64,000 nucleotides of DNA from Flavobacterium sp. (GTDB lineage: Bacteria; Bacteroidota; Bacteroidia; Flavobacteriales; Flavobacteriaceae). The translations under genes were made by a program, and so were the position numbers. Below the pieces are notes generated by a model. The model saw only the letters and a program-made list of their open reading frames with translations, had not been told where the DNA came from and searched no databases. The stretch is from contig JAGYJR010000003.1 of the NCBI GenBank assembly GCA_018401995.1, positions 1-64,000 on the forward strand. Reading direction: 5' to 3'. Shown piece after piece: positions 1 to 8,182 of the stretch; position 1 is the first letter of the stretch, and each line of letters starts with the position of its first letter.

Positions 1-616
1 AGGTTTGACGATCGAATTTTGTAGCTAATAAATCGCGAATAGTATCGTCTTTTTTCATTTCGCGAAGTTTTTTCATTTGTTTAGGACGCTTGCCAAAAGC
101 ATTGTAAAGAAAATCAGCGGGATTAAAAATAGCACCTAAGACCTTAGAAATAGCGCCTGGTGATCTATCTCCAGCTTCATATCCTGCAGTTAATCCTGAA
201 ATGCTATAACGGTATTGGTTTTCGTCTACTTTTATTAGTTTTGTATCTACCTCAACATAACCGGTAAGGTTGTATTGTGCAACAACAACTTCTTCTAAAG
301 CAAGAGCTTTTTCGGTTAAAACAACTTTTGATGATTTATTTTTAATCCAATCGTTTGTTACCCTTACTTTGATTGTTTCAAAGCCTAGATAGGAGAATAA
401 CAAAGTGTCATTTGTTGCGGCGTAAATTTCAAAATAACCGTTGTTATCAGTAACAGTTCCTTTTACTCGCGTAGCATTAATTATATGCACATTGTTCATA
501 GGAAATCTAGTCTCACTATTAATAACAGTACCATTAATTTGGGAAACTATGGTATCGTTTTGTGAAAATGCAGTTGTGGTGAACAAGGCAAAAAGAAAAA
601 CTACAAAATATCTCAT
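1..616 (-). CDS. Secreted carboxypeptidase-like regulatory domain protein, partial
   Basis: Reading the minus strand from an ATG at 616 gives about 205 codons without a stop, running off the left edge, so the C-terminus is missing. The protein begins with a signal peptide (MRYFVVFLFALFTTTAFSQ). A domain of about 80 residues follows, with the pattern of CarboxypepD_reg-like folds: an INGTVINSET start, VTDNNGYFEIYA, and DTLLFSYLGFETIKV, then an EEVVV stretch. In Bacteroidota such domains sit at the N-terminus of exported proteins, often TonB-linked ones. What follows here (RPKQMKKLREMKKDD) is charged and does not look like a TonB plug, so a stand-alone periplasmic or surface protein is more likely. 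The specific role is unknown. Confidence 0.8.
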   Translation of the reverse strand, partial: MRYFVVFLFALFTTTAFSQNDTIVSQINGTVINSETRFPMNNVHIINATRVKGTVTDNNGYFEIYAATNDTLLFSYLGFETIKVRVTNDWIKNKSSKVVLTEKALALEEVVVAQYNLTGYVEVDTKLIKVDENQYRYSISGLTAGYEAGDRSPGAISKVLGAIFNPADFLYNAFGKRPKQMKKLREMKKDDTIRDLLATKFDRQT

Positions 617-701
617 GTTTAAATAATTGATTCAAAAATACGAATCAAATGAAGATATTTTGTAGTTTATTTTAATTTTATAAGAAAATTAACGAAAAAG
701 T

Positions 702-2606
702 TTAGCTTCTTCTTGGTTTTCTTGGTCTTGGAGTGTCTCCAGCGCTTTCAGAACGTCTAGGTCTATCAGAGAAACTTCCTTCTCTTCTTGGAGCAGAACT
801 GCTTCTTTCGCCTCTAAAACCACCTTCTCTTTTTGGAGCCGAACTATTTCTATCGCTTCTGAAACCACCTTCTCTTCTTGGTGCAGAACCACTTCTTTCG
901 CCTCTAAAGCCGCCAGAACTTCTTTCACCTCTAAAACCACCTGAACTTCTACCGCCTCCAGAACCTCTTCCATTATGGTCACGTCTTCCGCCACCATCAT
1001 TTTTAGAAATTTCAACGTTGATTCTTCTTCCGTTCATGTCATAACCGTTTAAAACGCTCATTACTTTTTCAGTATGTTCGCCATCGGTATTAAAGAAAGA
1101 GAAACCTTCTTTTACATCCACTTTGAAAACATCGTCACGACCTAATTCTAAAGTGTCTTTTAAGAAATCTTTTAATTGCATCCAATCGAAATCGTCTCTT
1201 GTTCCAATGTTGATAAAGTATCTTACAGGGTCTCCAGCTCTAATTTCTCTTGGTTCAGAATTTCTTTCGCTTCTTTCTCCTTTTTCACCAGATAAGTCGC
1301 GTTTCTTTTTGTAGTAGTTAATAAATCTATTAAATTCTACAGAAACCATTTTCTTAATTAACTCTTCTTTGGATAAACCATCTAAAACTTCATTAATAGC
1401 AGGTAAATAGGTGTCAATGTCGTGATCAACTTCTGTGTCTTTAATCTTATTTGCTAAATGCAACAACTGAATTTCGCAGATTTCAATTCCAGATGGAATC
1501 GTTTTTTCTTCGAATTTTTGTTGGATGATTCTTTCAATAGCAGAAATTTTACGTAATTCACTTTTTGTGATGATTACGATAGAAGTTCCTAATTTTCCAG
1601 CTCTACCTGTTCTTCCTGAACGGTGATTGTACGTTTCAATTTCGTCAGGTAATTGGTAATTTACTACGTGAGTAATGTTATCAACGTCAATTCCACGAGC
1701 CGCAACGTCTGTTGCAACCAACATTTGAATTTGACGACCTCTAAATGATTTCATTACGCCATCACGTTGAGCTTGCGATAAATCGCCGTGTAAAGCAGCA
1801 GCGTTATAACCATCTTCGATTAATTTTTCAGCAACAGCTTGCGTGTCTCTTTTCGTTCTACAAAATACAACCGAGAAAATATCTGGATTTGCATCTGCTA
1901 AGCGTTTTAAAGCTTCGTAACGGTCACGAGCATTTACACAATAAAATTCGTGTGATACGGTAGCTGAACCTGAATTTTTGCTTCCAACAGTAATTTCTAC
2001 TGGAGAAGACATAAATTGTTTTGCAATACGCGCAACTTCAGCTGGCATAGTTGCAGAGAATAACCAAGTGTTTTTCTCGTCTGGTGTGTCCGATAAAATG
2101 GAACAAATATCGTCGTAGAATCCCATATTTAACATTTCATCTGCCTCATCTAAGATACAAAAATCGATGTTTTTAATGTTTACAAGACCTCTGTTAATCA
2201 TGTCTTGCATTCTACCTGGTGTAGCCACAATAATTTGTGCACCACGTTTAACTTCTCTAGCTTGTTCTGTAATGCTTGCACCACCATAAACAGCCACTGT
2301 ATGTAACCCCTTTATGTACTTTGAGTATAATTTAATCTCGTTGGTGATTTGTAAGCATAACTCACGTGTTGGTGATAAAATTAATGCTTGTGTATTTCTG
2401 TTTTCAGCATCAATTTTTTGGATAAGTGGAAAACCAAAAGCGGCGGTTTTTCCTGTTCCTGTTTGCGCTAGGGCAACTAAATCTGTGTTTTGTTCCAATA
2501 GTACTGGAATCGCTTTTTCTTGCACTTCTGACGGATTCTCAAATCCTAGATCTTTAATCGCCAGCAGTAGCGACTCATTCAATCCTAATTGTTCAAATTT
2601 ATTCAT
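702..2606 (-). CDS. DEAD-box ATP-dependent RNA helicase with DbpA-like domain and Arg/Gly-rich tail
   Basis: This 634-aa protein unwinds RNA duplexes and probably acts in ribosome assembly, RNA decay or cold adaptation (DeaD/CsdA class). The helicase motifs are in order: Q motif near residues 22-30, AQTGTGKT at 47-54, PTREL near 79, DEAD at 153-156, SAT at 184-186, and HRSGRTGRAGK near 330. Residues of about 465-545 look like the DbpA-type RNA-binding domain (GDPVRYFINIGTRDDFDW). The last ~90 residues are low-complexity blocks such as GGFRGERSS and SAPRREGGF, which bind RNA non-specifically in related proteins. A TACCTTTG promoter box lies 20 bp upstream. The gene stands alone. ORFs on both strands over the repetitive tail are shadows of its codon repeats. 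Confidence 0.95.
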   Translation of the reverse strand: MNKFEQLGLNESLLLAIKDLGFENPSEVQEKAIPVLLEQNTDLVALAQTGTGKTAAFGFPLIQKIDAENRNTQALILSPTRELCLQITNEIKLYSKYIKGLHTVAVYGGASITEQAREVKRGAQIIVATPGRMQDMINRGLVNIKNIDFCILDEADEMLNMGFYDDICSILSDTPDEKNTWLFSATMPAEVARIAKQFMSSPVEITVGSKNSGSATVSHEFYCVNARDRYEALKRLADANPDIFSVVFCRTKRDTQAVAEKLIEDGYNAAALHGDLSQAQRDGVMKSFRGRQIQMLVATDVAARGIDVDNITHVVNYQLPDEIETYNHRSGRTGRAGKLGTSIVIITKSELRKISAIERIIQQKFEEKTIPSGIEICEIQLLHLANKIKDTEVDHDIDTYLPAINEVLDGLSKEELIKKMVSVEFNRFINYYKKKRDLSGEKGERSERNSEPREIRAGDPVRYFINIGTRDDFDWMQLKDFLKDTLELGRDDVFKVDVKEGFSFFNTDGEHTEKVMSVLNGYDMNGRRINVEISKNDGGGRRDHNGRGSGGGRSSGGFRGERSSGGFRGERSGSAPRREGGFRSDRNSSAPKREGGFRGERSSSAPRREGSFSDRPRRSESAGDTPRPRKPRRS

Positions 2607-2626
2607 ATAATATTTTAAATTGGGTG

Positions 2627-2634
2627 CAAAGGTA
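2627..2634 (-). promoter_or_regulatory. Bacteroidota -7 promoter box for the RNA helicase
   Basis: TACCTTTG on the minus strand fits the TAnnTTTG consensus and lies 20 bp before the helicase ATG. No clear -33 TTG element was identified. Confidence 0.5.
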
Positions 2635-2754
2635 CGCTATAAAAATTAGATAAACTAATTTGTTAGTAATTGATTTTCAATTTGTTGTAAAAATATTGGT
2701 GATAGTTCTATATTCAAAAACGAAAATTTTGCTTCGTAAAGCTGTTAATTTTGC

Positions 2755-2762
2755 TATATTTG
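2755..2762 (+). promoter_or_regulatory. Promoter for the TRIC-family gene
   Basis: TATATTTG fits the -7 consensus. It has a TTTTGC stretch about 22 bp upstream that could serve as the -33 element, and it lies 19 bp before the ATG. Confidence 0.55.
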
Positions 2763-2781
2763 TGAATCAAATTAGTAAGAA

Positions 2782-3393
2782 ATGTTTGAAATTTTAGACA
2801 CAATAGGAACTTTGGTATTTGCTATTTCTGGAGCATTAACGGCTATGTATAAAAAACTTGATTTGTTTGGAGTTTATTGTATTACTTTTGTTACAGCTTT
2901 AGGGGGTGGAACTATTCGAGATGTGATGATTGGTAGAACTCCAGTGGGTTGGATGTTAGATATAGATTATGTTTTTATTATAACTCTTGGATTTCTATTG
3001 TCTTTGGTTTTTAATCGGTATTTGGAACGTTTGCGTATTTCGATGTTATTATTTGATACAATAGGACTTGGTGTTTTTACTTTAATTGGTTTGGAAAAAG
3101 GAATTGAATATGGCTTGAGTCCGGTTATTTGTGTGATTTTAGGAACTTTAACTGCTACTTTTGGTGGTGTAATTCGTGATATTTTGTGTAATGAAATTCC
3201 AGTTCTGTTCCGAAAAGAGATTTATGCAACATTGTGTATTGCAGGAGGAGTTTTGTTTTTTCTTTTGCAAGAATTTGCTATTCCGAAGGAAATTATTTCG
3301 GCTAGTGTTGCGGTTTTTATTATTACTTTGCGTTTAGTTGCTTACAAGTACAATTGGAGTTTGCCTATTGGGACAGTTTTTGTAAAAAAGTAA
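2782..3393 (+). CDS. Trimeric intracellular cation (TRIC) channel family protein (UPF0126/YicG type)
   Basis: This 203-aa inner-membrane protein consists of hydrophobic segments arranged as two homologous halves. Each half carries the family signature: [14 protein letters not shown] near residue 40 and [17 protein letters not shown] near residue 125. Prokaryotic TRIC proteins form trimeric cation channels; the physiological role in Flavobacteria is not established, and YicG-like members have also been linked to amino-acid (glycine) uptake. The length is typical. The gene is convergent with rdgB, and the two coding ends overlap by 29 bp. Confidence 0.9.
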   Translation: MFEILDTIGTLVFAISGALTAMYKKLDLFGVYCITFVTALGGGTIRDVMIGRTPVGWMLDIDYVFIITLGFLLSLVFNRYLERLRISMLLFDTIGLGVFTLIGLEKGIEYGLSPVICVILGTLTATFGGVIRDILCNEIPVLFRKEIYATLCIAGGVLFFLLQEFAIPKEIISASVAVFIITLRLVAYKYNWSLPIGTVFVKK

Positions 3394-3946
3394 GCAGTTG
3401 TTTTACGGCAATTCCTCTGTGACTGATTGTTGATTTTTCTTCCATAGTTAATTCAGCAAACGTTTTGTTATAACCGTCAGCAACAAAAATAGGATCGTAA
3501 CCAAAGCCATTAGTTCCAATTTTTTCTTCGATGATTTTTCCGTTTATAATTCCGGTAAATAGGTTTTGTTTACCATTCAAATTTAAAGCAATCACCGTTT
3601 TAAAGTTTGCTTTTCGGTTCGTTTTATCTTTTAATGCCAATAAAAGCTTATCCATATTATCGTTTGCGTCTTTCTGTTCGCCTGCATATCGAGCTGAATA
3701 AACTCCGGGCGCTCCATTTAAAGTCTCAACTTCTAAACCCGTATCATCTGCAAAACAATTGTATCCATAGTTGGAGGTAACGTAATTCGCTTTTAAAATC
3801 GCATTTCCTTCAATGGTATCAGCTGTTTCTGGAATATCTTCGTTACAACCAATTTCTTCCAAACTTAAAATTTGAATAGTTTTTGGAACTAAAGCTTGAA
3901 TTTCCTGAATTTTATTTTTGTTGTTAGAAGCGAAAACAAGTTTCAT
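3365..3946 (-). CDS. rdgB: Non-canonical purine NTP pyrophosphatase (RdgB/HAM1)
   Basis: This 193-aa enzyme hydrolyses ITP, dITP and XTP to monophosphates, keeping deaminated purines out of DNA and RNA. The family motifs are all present: [12 protein letters not shown] at the N-terminus, [20 protein letters not shown] near residue 70, NGFGYDPIF near 147, and SHRGIA near 175. The length is normal. Its coding end overlaps that of the convergent TRIC gene. The roughly 110-nt leader holds a promoter, a hairpin and a short ORF (see the separate entry), so expression may be regulated in the leader. Confidence 0.97.
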   Translation of the reverse strand: MKLVFASNNKNKIQEIQALVPKTIQILSLEEIGCNEDIPETADTIEGNAILKANYVTSNYGYNCFADDTGLEVETLNGAPGVYSARYAGEQKDANDNMDKLLLALKDKTNRKANFKTVIALNLNGKQNLFTGIINGKIIEEKIGTNGFGYDPIFVADGYNKTFAELTMEEKSTISHRGIAVKQLLTFLQKLSQ

Positions 3947-3966
3947 GATGTATTAAATTTGATATG

Positions 3967-4090
3967 CTATAAAACGAAACAGTTATAAAGTACAAAAGCC
4001 GACCTGGAGCGATCGACTTTTATGATGAATGTGTAACCACATTGCTGTGTCATTCGGTTACAAATGTAAGCGCATTTTTTTAAAATTCAA
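3967..4090 (-). promoter_or_regulatory. rdgB promoter and structured leader with a 28-codon ORF
   Basis: On the minus strand, a TTG at 4090-4088 is followed by 19 bp and TACATTTG at 4068-4061, a complete Bacteroidota promoter. The predicted transcript then contains a 28-codon ORF (ATG at 4053, TAG ending at 3967; MTQQCGYTFIIKVDRS...). It also contains a 9-bp hairpin at 3994-4021 (AAAAGTCGA / TCGGCTTTT, one G-U pair) and a run of T-rich bases. A 7-bp inverted repeat, TGTAACC/GGTTACA, lies at 4032-4062 and overlaps the -7 box. The layout suggests attenuation or an operator, but no known riboswitch was recognised. Confidence 0.5.
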
Positions 4091-4151
4091 GTTTTTTTTG
4101 TAGATATTTCAAAAAGTTTAAAATATTCACCCAATAAAACTTTTTTCTTGT

Positions 4152-4159
4152 TATTTTTG
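4152..4159 (+). promoter_or_regulatory. Promoter box for the alpha-oxoamine synthase gene
   Basis: TATTTTTG matches the -7 consensus and lies 28 bp upstream of the ATG in an AT-rich stretch. Confidence 0.5.
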
Positions 4160-4187
4160 TCCCGTTTTTAACACCTATTTATATATC

Positions 4188-5450
4188 ATGGTAAAAGATT
4201 TATTCGAAAGAATTCAGAACAATAAAGGTCCGTTAGGAAAATGGGCTTCACAAGCAGAAGGGTATTTCGTGTTTCCTAAATTGGAAGGAGAATTAGGTCC
4301 AAGAATGATGTTCCACGGAAAAGAGATTTTAAATTGGAGTATTAACGATTATTTAGGTTTAGCCAACCATCCTGAAGTTAGAAAAGCGGATGCAGATGCA
4401 GCTTTACAATACGGTGCAGCTTATCCAATGGGTGCTCGTATGATGAGCGGTCATACCAATTATCACGAACAATTAGAAAATGAGTTAGCTGCTTTTGTAA
4501 ATAAAGAAGCTGCTTATCTATTAAATTTTGGTTACCAAGGAATTATGTCTTGTATTGATGCCTTAGTAACAAAAAATGATATCATTGTTTATGATGTTGA
4601 TGCACATGCTTGTATCATTGATGGAGTTCGTTTACACATGGGTAAGCGTTTTACATACAAGCACAATGATTTAGAAAGTATGGAAAAAAACCTGCAACGT
4701 GCTACAAAAATGGCACAAGAAACAGGTGGTGGGATTTTATTCATTACTGAAGGTGTATTCGGAATGCGTGGTCAACAAGGAAAATTGAAAGAAATTGTTG
4801 CAATGAAAGAAAAATACAATTTCCGTTTGTTAGTTGATGATGCTCATGGATTTGGTACTTTAGGAAAAACAGGTGCTGGAGCAGGTGAGGAGCAAGGTTG
4901 TCAAGATGGAATCGATGTTTATTTTTCAACTTTCGCAAAATCTATGGCAAGTATTGGCGCTTTCTTAGCTGCAGATAAAGATGTTATTGATTATTTAAAA
5001 TACAACTTACGTTCGCAAATGTTTGCAAAAGCATTACCAATGATTCAGACGGTAGGAGCATTAAAGCGTTTGCAATTGCTTCGCGATAACCCAGGTTTGA
5101 AAGATAAATTATGGGAAAACGTGAATGCGTTACAAAACGGCTTGAAAGAAAAAGGATTTAATATTGGAGATACCAATACTTGTGTAACTCCAGTATATTT
5201 AGAAGGTTCAATTCCAGAAGCAATGATAATGGTGAATGATTTGAGGGAAAACTATGGTATTTTCCTTTCAATTGTAGTATATCCAGTGATTCCAAAAGGA
5301 ATTATCTTATTGCGTATGATTCCTACAGCTTCTCATACTTTGGAAGACATCAACGAAACGTTAGCTGCATTTGAGGCTATTCGTGAAAAATTAGTAAATG
5401 GAACTTACAAACAAATTGCTGAAGCTAATGTGGTAAACATGGAAAAGTAA
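4188..5450 (+). CDS. PLP-dependent alpha-oxoamine synthase family acyltransferase (candidate cysteate/serine acyltransferase)
   Basis: This 420-aa fold-type I PLP enzyme belongs to the family of KBL, AONS, HemA and serine palmitoyltransferase, which condense an amino acid with an acyl-CoA or acyl-ACP. Visible sites are DVDAHACIIDG around His140 (cofactor stacking), DDAHGFG at 217-223, and the Schiff-base lysine Lys251 in STFAKSMAS. It is longer at the N-terminus than typical KBL and is not next to threonine dehydrogenase. In Flavobacterium johnsoniae a homologous family member makes 3-ketocapnine from cysteate, the first step to sulfonolipids. That role, or a serine palmitoyltransferase role, is inferred here. 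A strong terminator follows, then a convergent acyltransferase gene. Confidence 0.85.
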   Translation: MVKDLFERIQNNKGPLGKWASQAEGYFVFPKLEGELGPRMMFHGKEILNWSINDYLGLANHPEVRKADADAALQYGAAYPMGARMMSGHTNYHEQLENELAAFVNKEAAYLLNFGYQGIMSCIDALVTKNDIIVYDVDAHACIIDGVRLHMGKRFTYKHNDLESMEKNLQRATKMAQETGGGILFITEGVFGMRGQQGKLKEIVAMKEKYNFRLLVDDAHGFGTLGKTGAGAGEEQGCQDGIDVYFSTFAKSMASIGAFLAADKDVIDYLKYNLRSQMFAKALPMIQTVGALKRLQLLRDNPGLKDKLWENVNALQNGLKEKGFNIGDTNTCVTPVYLEGSIPEAMIMVNDLRENYGIFLSIVVYPVIPKGIILLRMIPTASHTLEDINETLAAFEAIREKLVNGTYKQIAEANVVNMEK

Positions 5451-5469
5451 GCAAATACAACACCATAAC

Positions 5470-5499
5470 AAAGGCTATCATTTTTGATAGCCTTTTTTT
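5470..5499 (+). terminator. Rho-independent terminator after the alpha-oxoamine synthase gene
   Basis: An 11-bp stem, AAAGGCTATCA / TGATAGCCTTT, is followed by a T run. Confidence 0.85.
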
Positions 5500-5541
5500 A
5501 TGTTTTAAATCCAACCTTATAATGAATTCGTATGTGTTAAT

Positions 5542-5637
5542 ATGAGAAAACGTTTAGAAAATTATAAGTTAGAAATCCTACTTACATTATTGTATTGTTG
5601 TATTTCCGTATTGTTTTATTTGATTTTTTTAAATTAA
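5542..5637 (+). CDS. Possible 31-aa single-pass membrane peptide
   Basis: An ATG-initiated ORF of 31 codons encodes a basic N-terminus (MRKRLENYK) followed by a hydrophobic segment of about 20 residues (LLTLLYCCISVLFYLIFL). It lies between the terminator of the upstream gene and the stop codon of the convergent acyltransferase gene, overlapping the latter by 4 bp. No clear promoter was found. It could be chance in an AT-rich spacer; the charge and hydrophobicity layout is the only support. Confidence 0.25.
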   Translation: MRKRLENYKLEILLTLLYCCISVLFYLIFLN

Positions 5638-6767
5638 AGATTTTTACGATATGTTCTTCTTCTTTTGGTGATTTTACTATTAAAATTTTTCCATAAATTG
5701 TGAATAGCATGATTTTCTTCCAATTCAGGTGTTCGAATACAAGTAGTAATGCCTTTTTTTAAACTTACGTTATAATATTCATCAAAAATTATAGCAGTAA
5801 TTCCTTTACTTTGGTATTCGGGTAAAATACCAATTAGATAAAAAACAATTTCTTTTGAGTGTTTTCTTGCTTGCAATAAATGATAAAATCCAAAGGGGAA
5901 TAATTTCCCATTAGCTTTTTTTAATGCATCTGAAAAACCAGGCATAACTATAGCAAAAGCAACCATATTGTCGTCTTTGTCTAAAATAAACTTGATGTAT
6001 TCTGGATTAATTAAGCCAATATATTTTTTCTTAAAATATTCCTTTTGGATTGTATTGATAGGAACAAAAGATTGTAACCTAGCATATGTTGTATTAAATA
6101 AATCAAACATTTTATCCACATAAGGCATAATGTCTTTTGTCTTCGTAAAGTTCAACGGTTTTAAGCCGTATCGCTCCTTGATTAATGCACTTGCCTTTCT
6201 AAATGGTGTTGGGTCAATATTTGAAAAAGAAAACGAACTTTCTATGTATTCTTTTTCTTTAACTAGACCTAGTTTTTCAAAATGATCCTTGTAATAAGGC
6301 ATGCTATACCAAGTAATCATGTTTCCCATTTCTTCAAAACCTTCAACTAAAACACCAACTTTATCCAAATTTGAGAAACCAATTGGTCCTTCCATATGTT
6401 CCAATTGGTGTTTTTTCCCCAATTCTTCTACTTTAGAAAGCAATGCTTTAGTAACTTCAATGTCGTCAATTACATCAAACCAGCCAAATCGCACCTTTTT
6501 TTTATCCAGCAGATTAACTTCGTCCCAATTCACTATTGCAGCTATTTTTCCAACAATTTTATTGTTTTTATAAGCTAAATACAAATGACATTCTGCTGTT
6601 TGTAATGCTGGGTTTTTGGTTTTATCAAAAGTTTCAATTTCTTCATTTATAATTGGAGGAATCCAATAAGGATTGTCTTTATATAATTCGAAGGAAAATA
6701 AAACATAGTCTCTTATTTCTTTCTTAGTTAAAGCTTCTTTAATTGTAATCATATTGTTATTCGACAA
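5634..6767 (-). CDS. Large GNAT-fold acyltransferase (bCerS-like family)
   Basis: This 377-aa protein has an opening typical of a family of long GNAT-like proteins: ELYKDNPYWIPPI near residue 35, FDKTKNPALQTAECHLYLAY, then GKIAAIVNWDE. A second GNAT-like half carries YLIGILPEYQSKGITAIIFDEYY near residue 325, matching the acyl-CoA pyrophosphate-binding motif. The bacterial ceramide synthase of Caulobacter belongs to this broad family. Together with the facing alpha-oxoamine synthase, an N-acylation step in sulfonolipid or ceramide formation is plausible but not shown. The start overlaps the stop of the upstream outer-membrane protein gene by 11 bp, so the two are co-transcribed. Confidence 0.8.
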   Translation of the reverse strand: MSNNNMITIKEALTKKEIRDYVLFSFELYKDNPYWIPPIINEEIETFDKTKNPALQTAECHLYLAYKNNKIVGKIAAIVNWDEVNLLDKKKVRFGWFDVIDDIEVTKALLSKVEELGKKHQLEHMEGPIGFSNLDKVGVLVEGFEEMGNMITWYSMPYYKDHFEKLGLVKEKEYIESSFSFSNIDPTPFRKASALIKERYGLKPLNFTKTKDIMPYVDKMFDLFNTTYARLQSFVPINTIQKEYFKKKYIGLINPEYIKFILDKDDNMVAFAIVMPGFSDALKKANGKLFPFGFYHLLQARKHSKEIVFYLIGILPEYQSKGITAIIFDEYYNVSLKKGITTCIRTPELEENHAIHNLWKNFNSKITKRRRTYRKNL

Positions 6768-7722
6768 ATTCGTCTTTACGTTTTTTAGCTTCTTTTTCGC
6801 CTTTCTTCTTCATTTTTTTATCCATCTTGCTTCCGTTGTCTTTTTCCATTTTTACTTCTTTGTAATTTTTAGTAAACCTCCAAGAAAAACCTAATCCTGC
6901 TGAAAACAAGCTTGGCGTATTTTTGATGTTTTTCCCAATAGATGCATCAACTTGCATATCTTTATTAATTAAATAAGCAGCACCCATTCTAAATATTCCA
7001 TCAGAATAATAATCACCCATAAAGCCTTGATTTTCTATAAAACCAGACCATTGTGAATTGATACCTCGTGTAAGTGTAACAATATAATCAATACTCGCAA
7101 AATCACTGCCAATTTTATTGTAAGCAATATTTGTAACCAATACCCATTGACTACCAAAGTGATTTTGTGCTATTATCATTGCTTTTGGACTAACTTTAGA
7201 TTCTACTACATCATCAGGAGCAAAATTAAATGGGTTATCAGAAAAATTTAAATTAACCCCTGCATATACTGAAATTGCTGGAATTAATTGACGCCATTTG
7301 AAACGATGATTCGCCTTCCAGCTATATAAGTTTGGTTTTTCTTCATAATTTTTGAATGGATCATAAATAAGATATTTAGCACCAAAAATAGTCTTTTTAA
7401 GAGATGAACGATTGGACTCAATAAAAGATGATGTATATGAATCATTTTGATATTGAAACTCGCCTATTAATTCAAGCTCTTCAAAAAATAGTCCCCATCT
7501 TAAATCCAACTCAGCCATAAAACCATTTGCACTGTAATCTAATTTTTCATGATTCTCACTAACGTAATGTAAACCACTTTCCGTTTGAAATACAGATTTG
7601 CCAACTGAAAAAGCCATCATAGAGCGACCAGGACGATTGGAATTGATTTCATCTGTAAACTGGGCAAATTGAACTTGGTAAATCAATAAAAAGAAAACTA
7701 AAAGTGATTTTGAATATTTCAT
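6757..7722 (-). CDS. Outer-membrane beta-barrel protein of the transporter / Phenol_MetA_deg type
   Basis: The start chosen is the ATG at 7722, because the protein then opens with a clean signal peptide (MKYSKSLLVFFLLIYQVQFA); an upstream in-frame start would add 18 residues of non-signal sequence. The 321-aa product shows INSNRPGRSMMAFSVGKSVFQ followed by alternating aromatic strands. That is the typical opening of the barrel proteins annotated as MetA-pathway of phenol degradation or transporter. The substrate is unknown; the Pfam name should not be read as phenol degradation. The last ~30 residues are an unusual Lys/Glu-rich tail. It overlaps the next gene (GNAT acyltransferase) by 11 bp, suggesting a functional link, perhaps to lipid export or the envelope. 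Confidence 0.8.
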   Translation of the reverse strand: MKYSKSLLVFFLLIYQVQFAQFTDEINSNRPGRSMMAFSVGKSVFQTESGLHYVSENHEKLDYSANGFMAELDLRWGLFFEELELIGEFQYQNDSYTSSFIESNRSSLKKTIFGAKYLIYDPFKNYEEKPNLYSWKANHRFKWRQLIPAISVYAGVNLNFSDNPFNFAPDDVVESKVSPKAMIIAQNHFGSQWVLVTNIAYNKIGSDFASIDYIVTLTRGINSQWSGFIENQGFMGDYYSDGIFRMGAAYLINKDMQVDASIGKNIKNTPSLFSAGLGFSWRFTKNYKEVKMEKDNGSKMDKKMKKKGEKEAKKRKDEFVE

Positions 7723-7803
7723 TTTGAATAAATTTATTTTCAAAAATAGTATATTTATAATAATTTTAAGAAACAAATGTCCGGAAATAATTACTTATAG
7801 TTG

Positions 7804-7811
7804 TATATTTG
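7804..7811 (+). promoter_or_regulatory. Promoter box for the DUF4834 gene
   Basis: TATATTTG fits the -7 consensus and overlaps the upstream TTG that could be taken as a start. This makes ATG 7830 the real initiation codon. Confidence 0.55.
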
Positions 7812-7829
7812 ATAATTAAAAGGATTACA

Positions 7830-8093
7830 ATGGAAATGGCTTCTTTCACTGGAGTTTTGAAAACTTTAGTTTACATTATTTTATTTTATTACGCTTTCAA
7901 ATTTCTAATGCGTTTGCTAGCTCCTTTTTTGATGCGGAAGGCAATGGAAAAAATGCAAGAAAAAATGGCCCAACAAATGCATCAGCAACAGCAACGATAC
8001 CAACAAAATCAGTATCAAGAGCCTGCTCAACAAGCCATGCCAAAAGAAAAGAAAAAAGTAGGCGAATACATCGATTACGAAGAAGTAGAATAA
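7830..8093 (+). CDS. DUF4834 family small membrane protein
   Basis: This 87-aa product has one hydrophobic segment near the N-terminus (TLVYIILFYYAFKFLMRLLAPFL) and then a Gln/Met-rich stretch. It ends in KKKVGEYIDYEEVE, the conserved ending of the flavobacterial DUF4834 family. The function is unknown. The start at ATG 7830 was chosen because the promoter -7 box covers the earlier TTG, and AAAGG lies just upstream. The gene is monocistronic, closed by a terminator before the YfhO gene. Confidence 0.85.
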   Translation: MEMASFTGVLKTLVYIILFYYAFKFLMRLLAPFLMRKAMEKMQEKMAQQMHQQQQRYQQNQYQEPAQQAMPKEKKKVGEYIDYEEVE

Positions 8094-8116
8094 GATTTTT
8101 ACTACCGAATAACTTT

Positions 8117-8144
8117 AAGGATATTATTGCAATATCCTTTTTTT
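8117..8144 (+). terminator. Rho-independent terminator after the DUF4834 gene
   Basis: A 9-bp stem, AAGGATATT / AATATCCTT, with a 5-nt loop is followed by a T run. Confidence 0.8.
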
Positions 8145-8182
8145 ATTTACCTTAGCGCTTTATATCTTGATATTTCGTACCA

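Noticed and set aside
689..1044. ORFs of about 100 codons on both strands over the helicase tail
   Set aside because: They are out-of-frame readings of the Arg/Gly/Ser codon repeats, with low-complexity products and no start signals.
6757..7722. Phenol-degradation protein
   Set aside because: The Pfam family name is historical; there is no aromatic catabolic gene nearby and the protein is a generic outer-membrane barrel.
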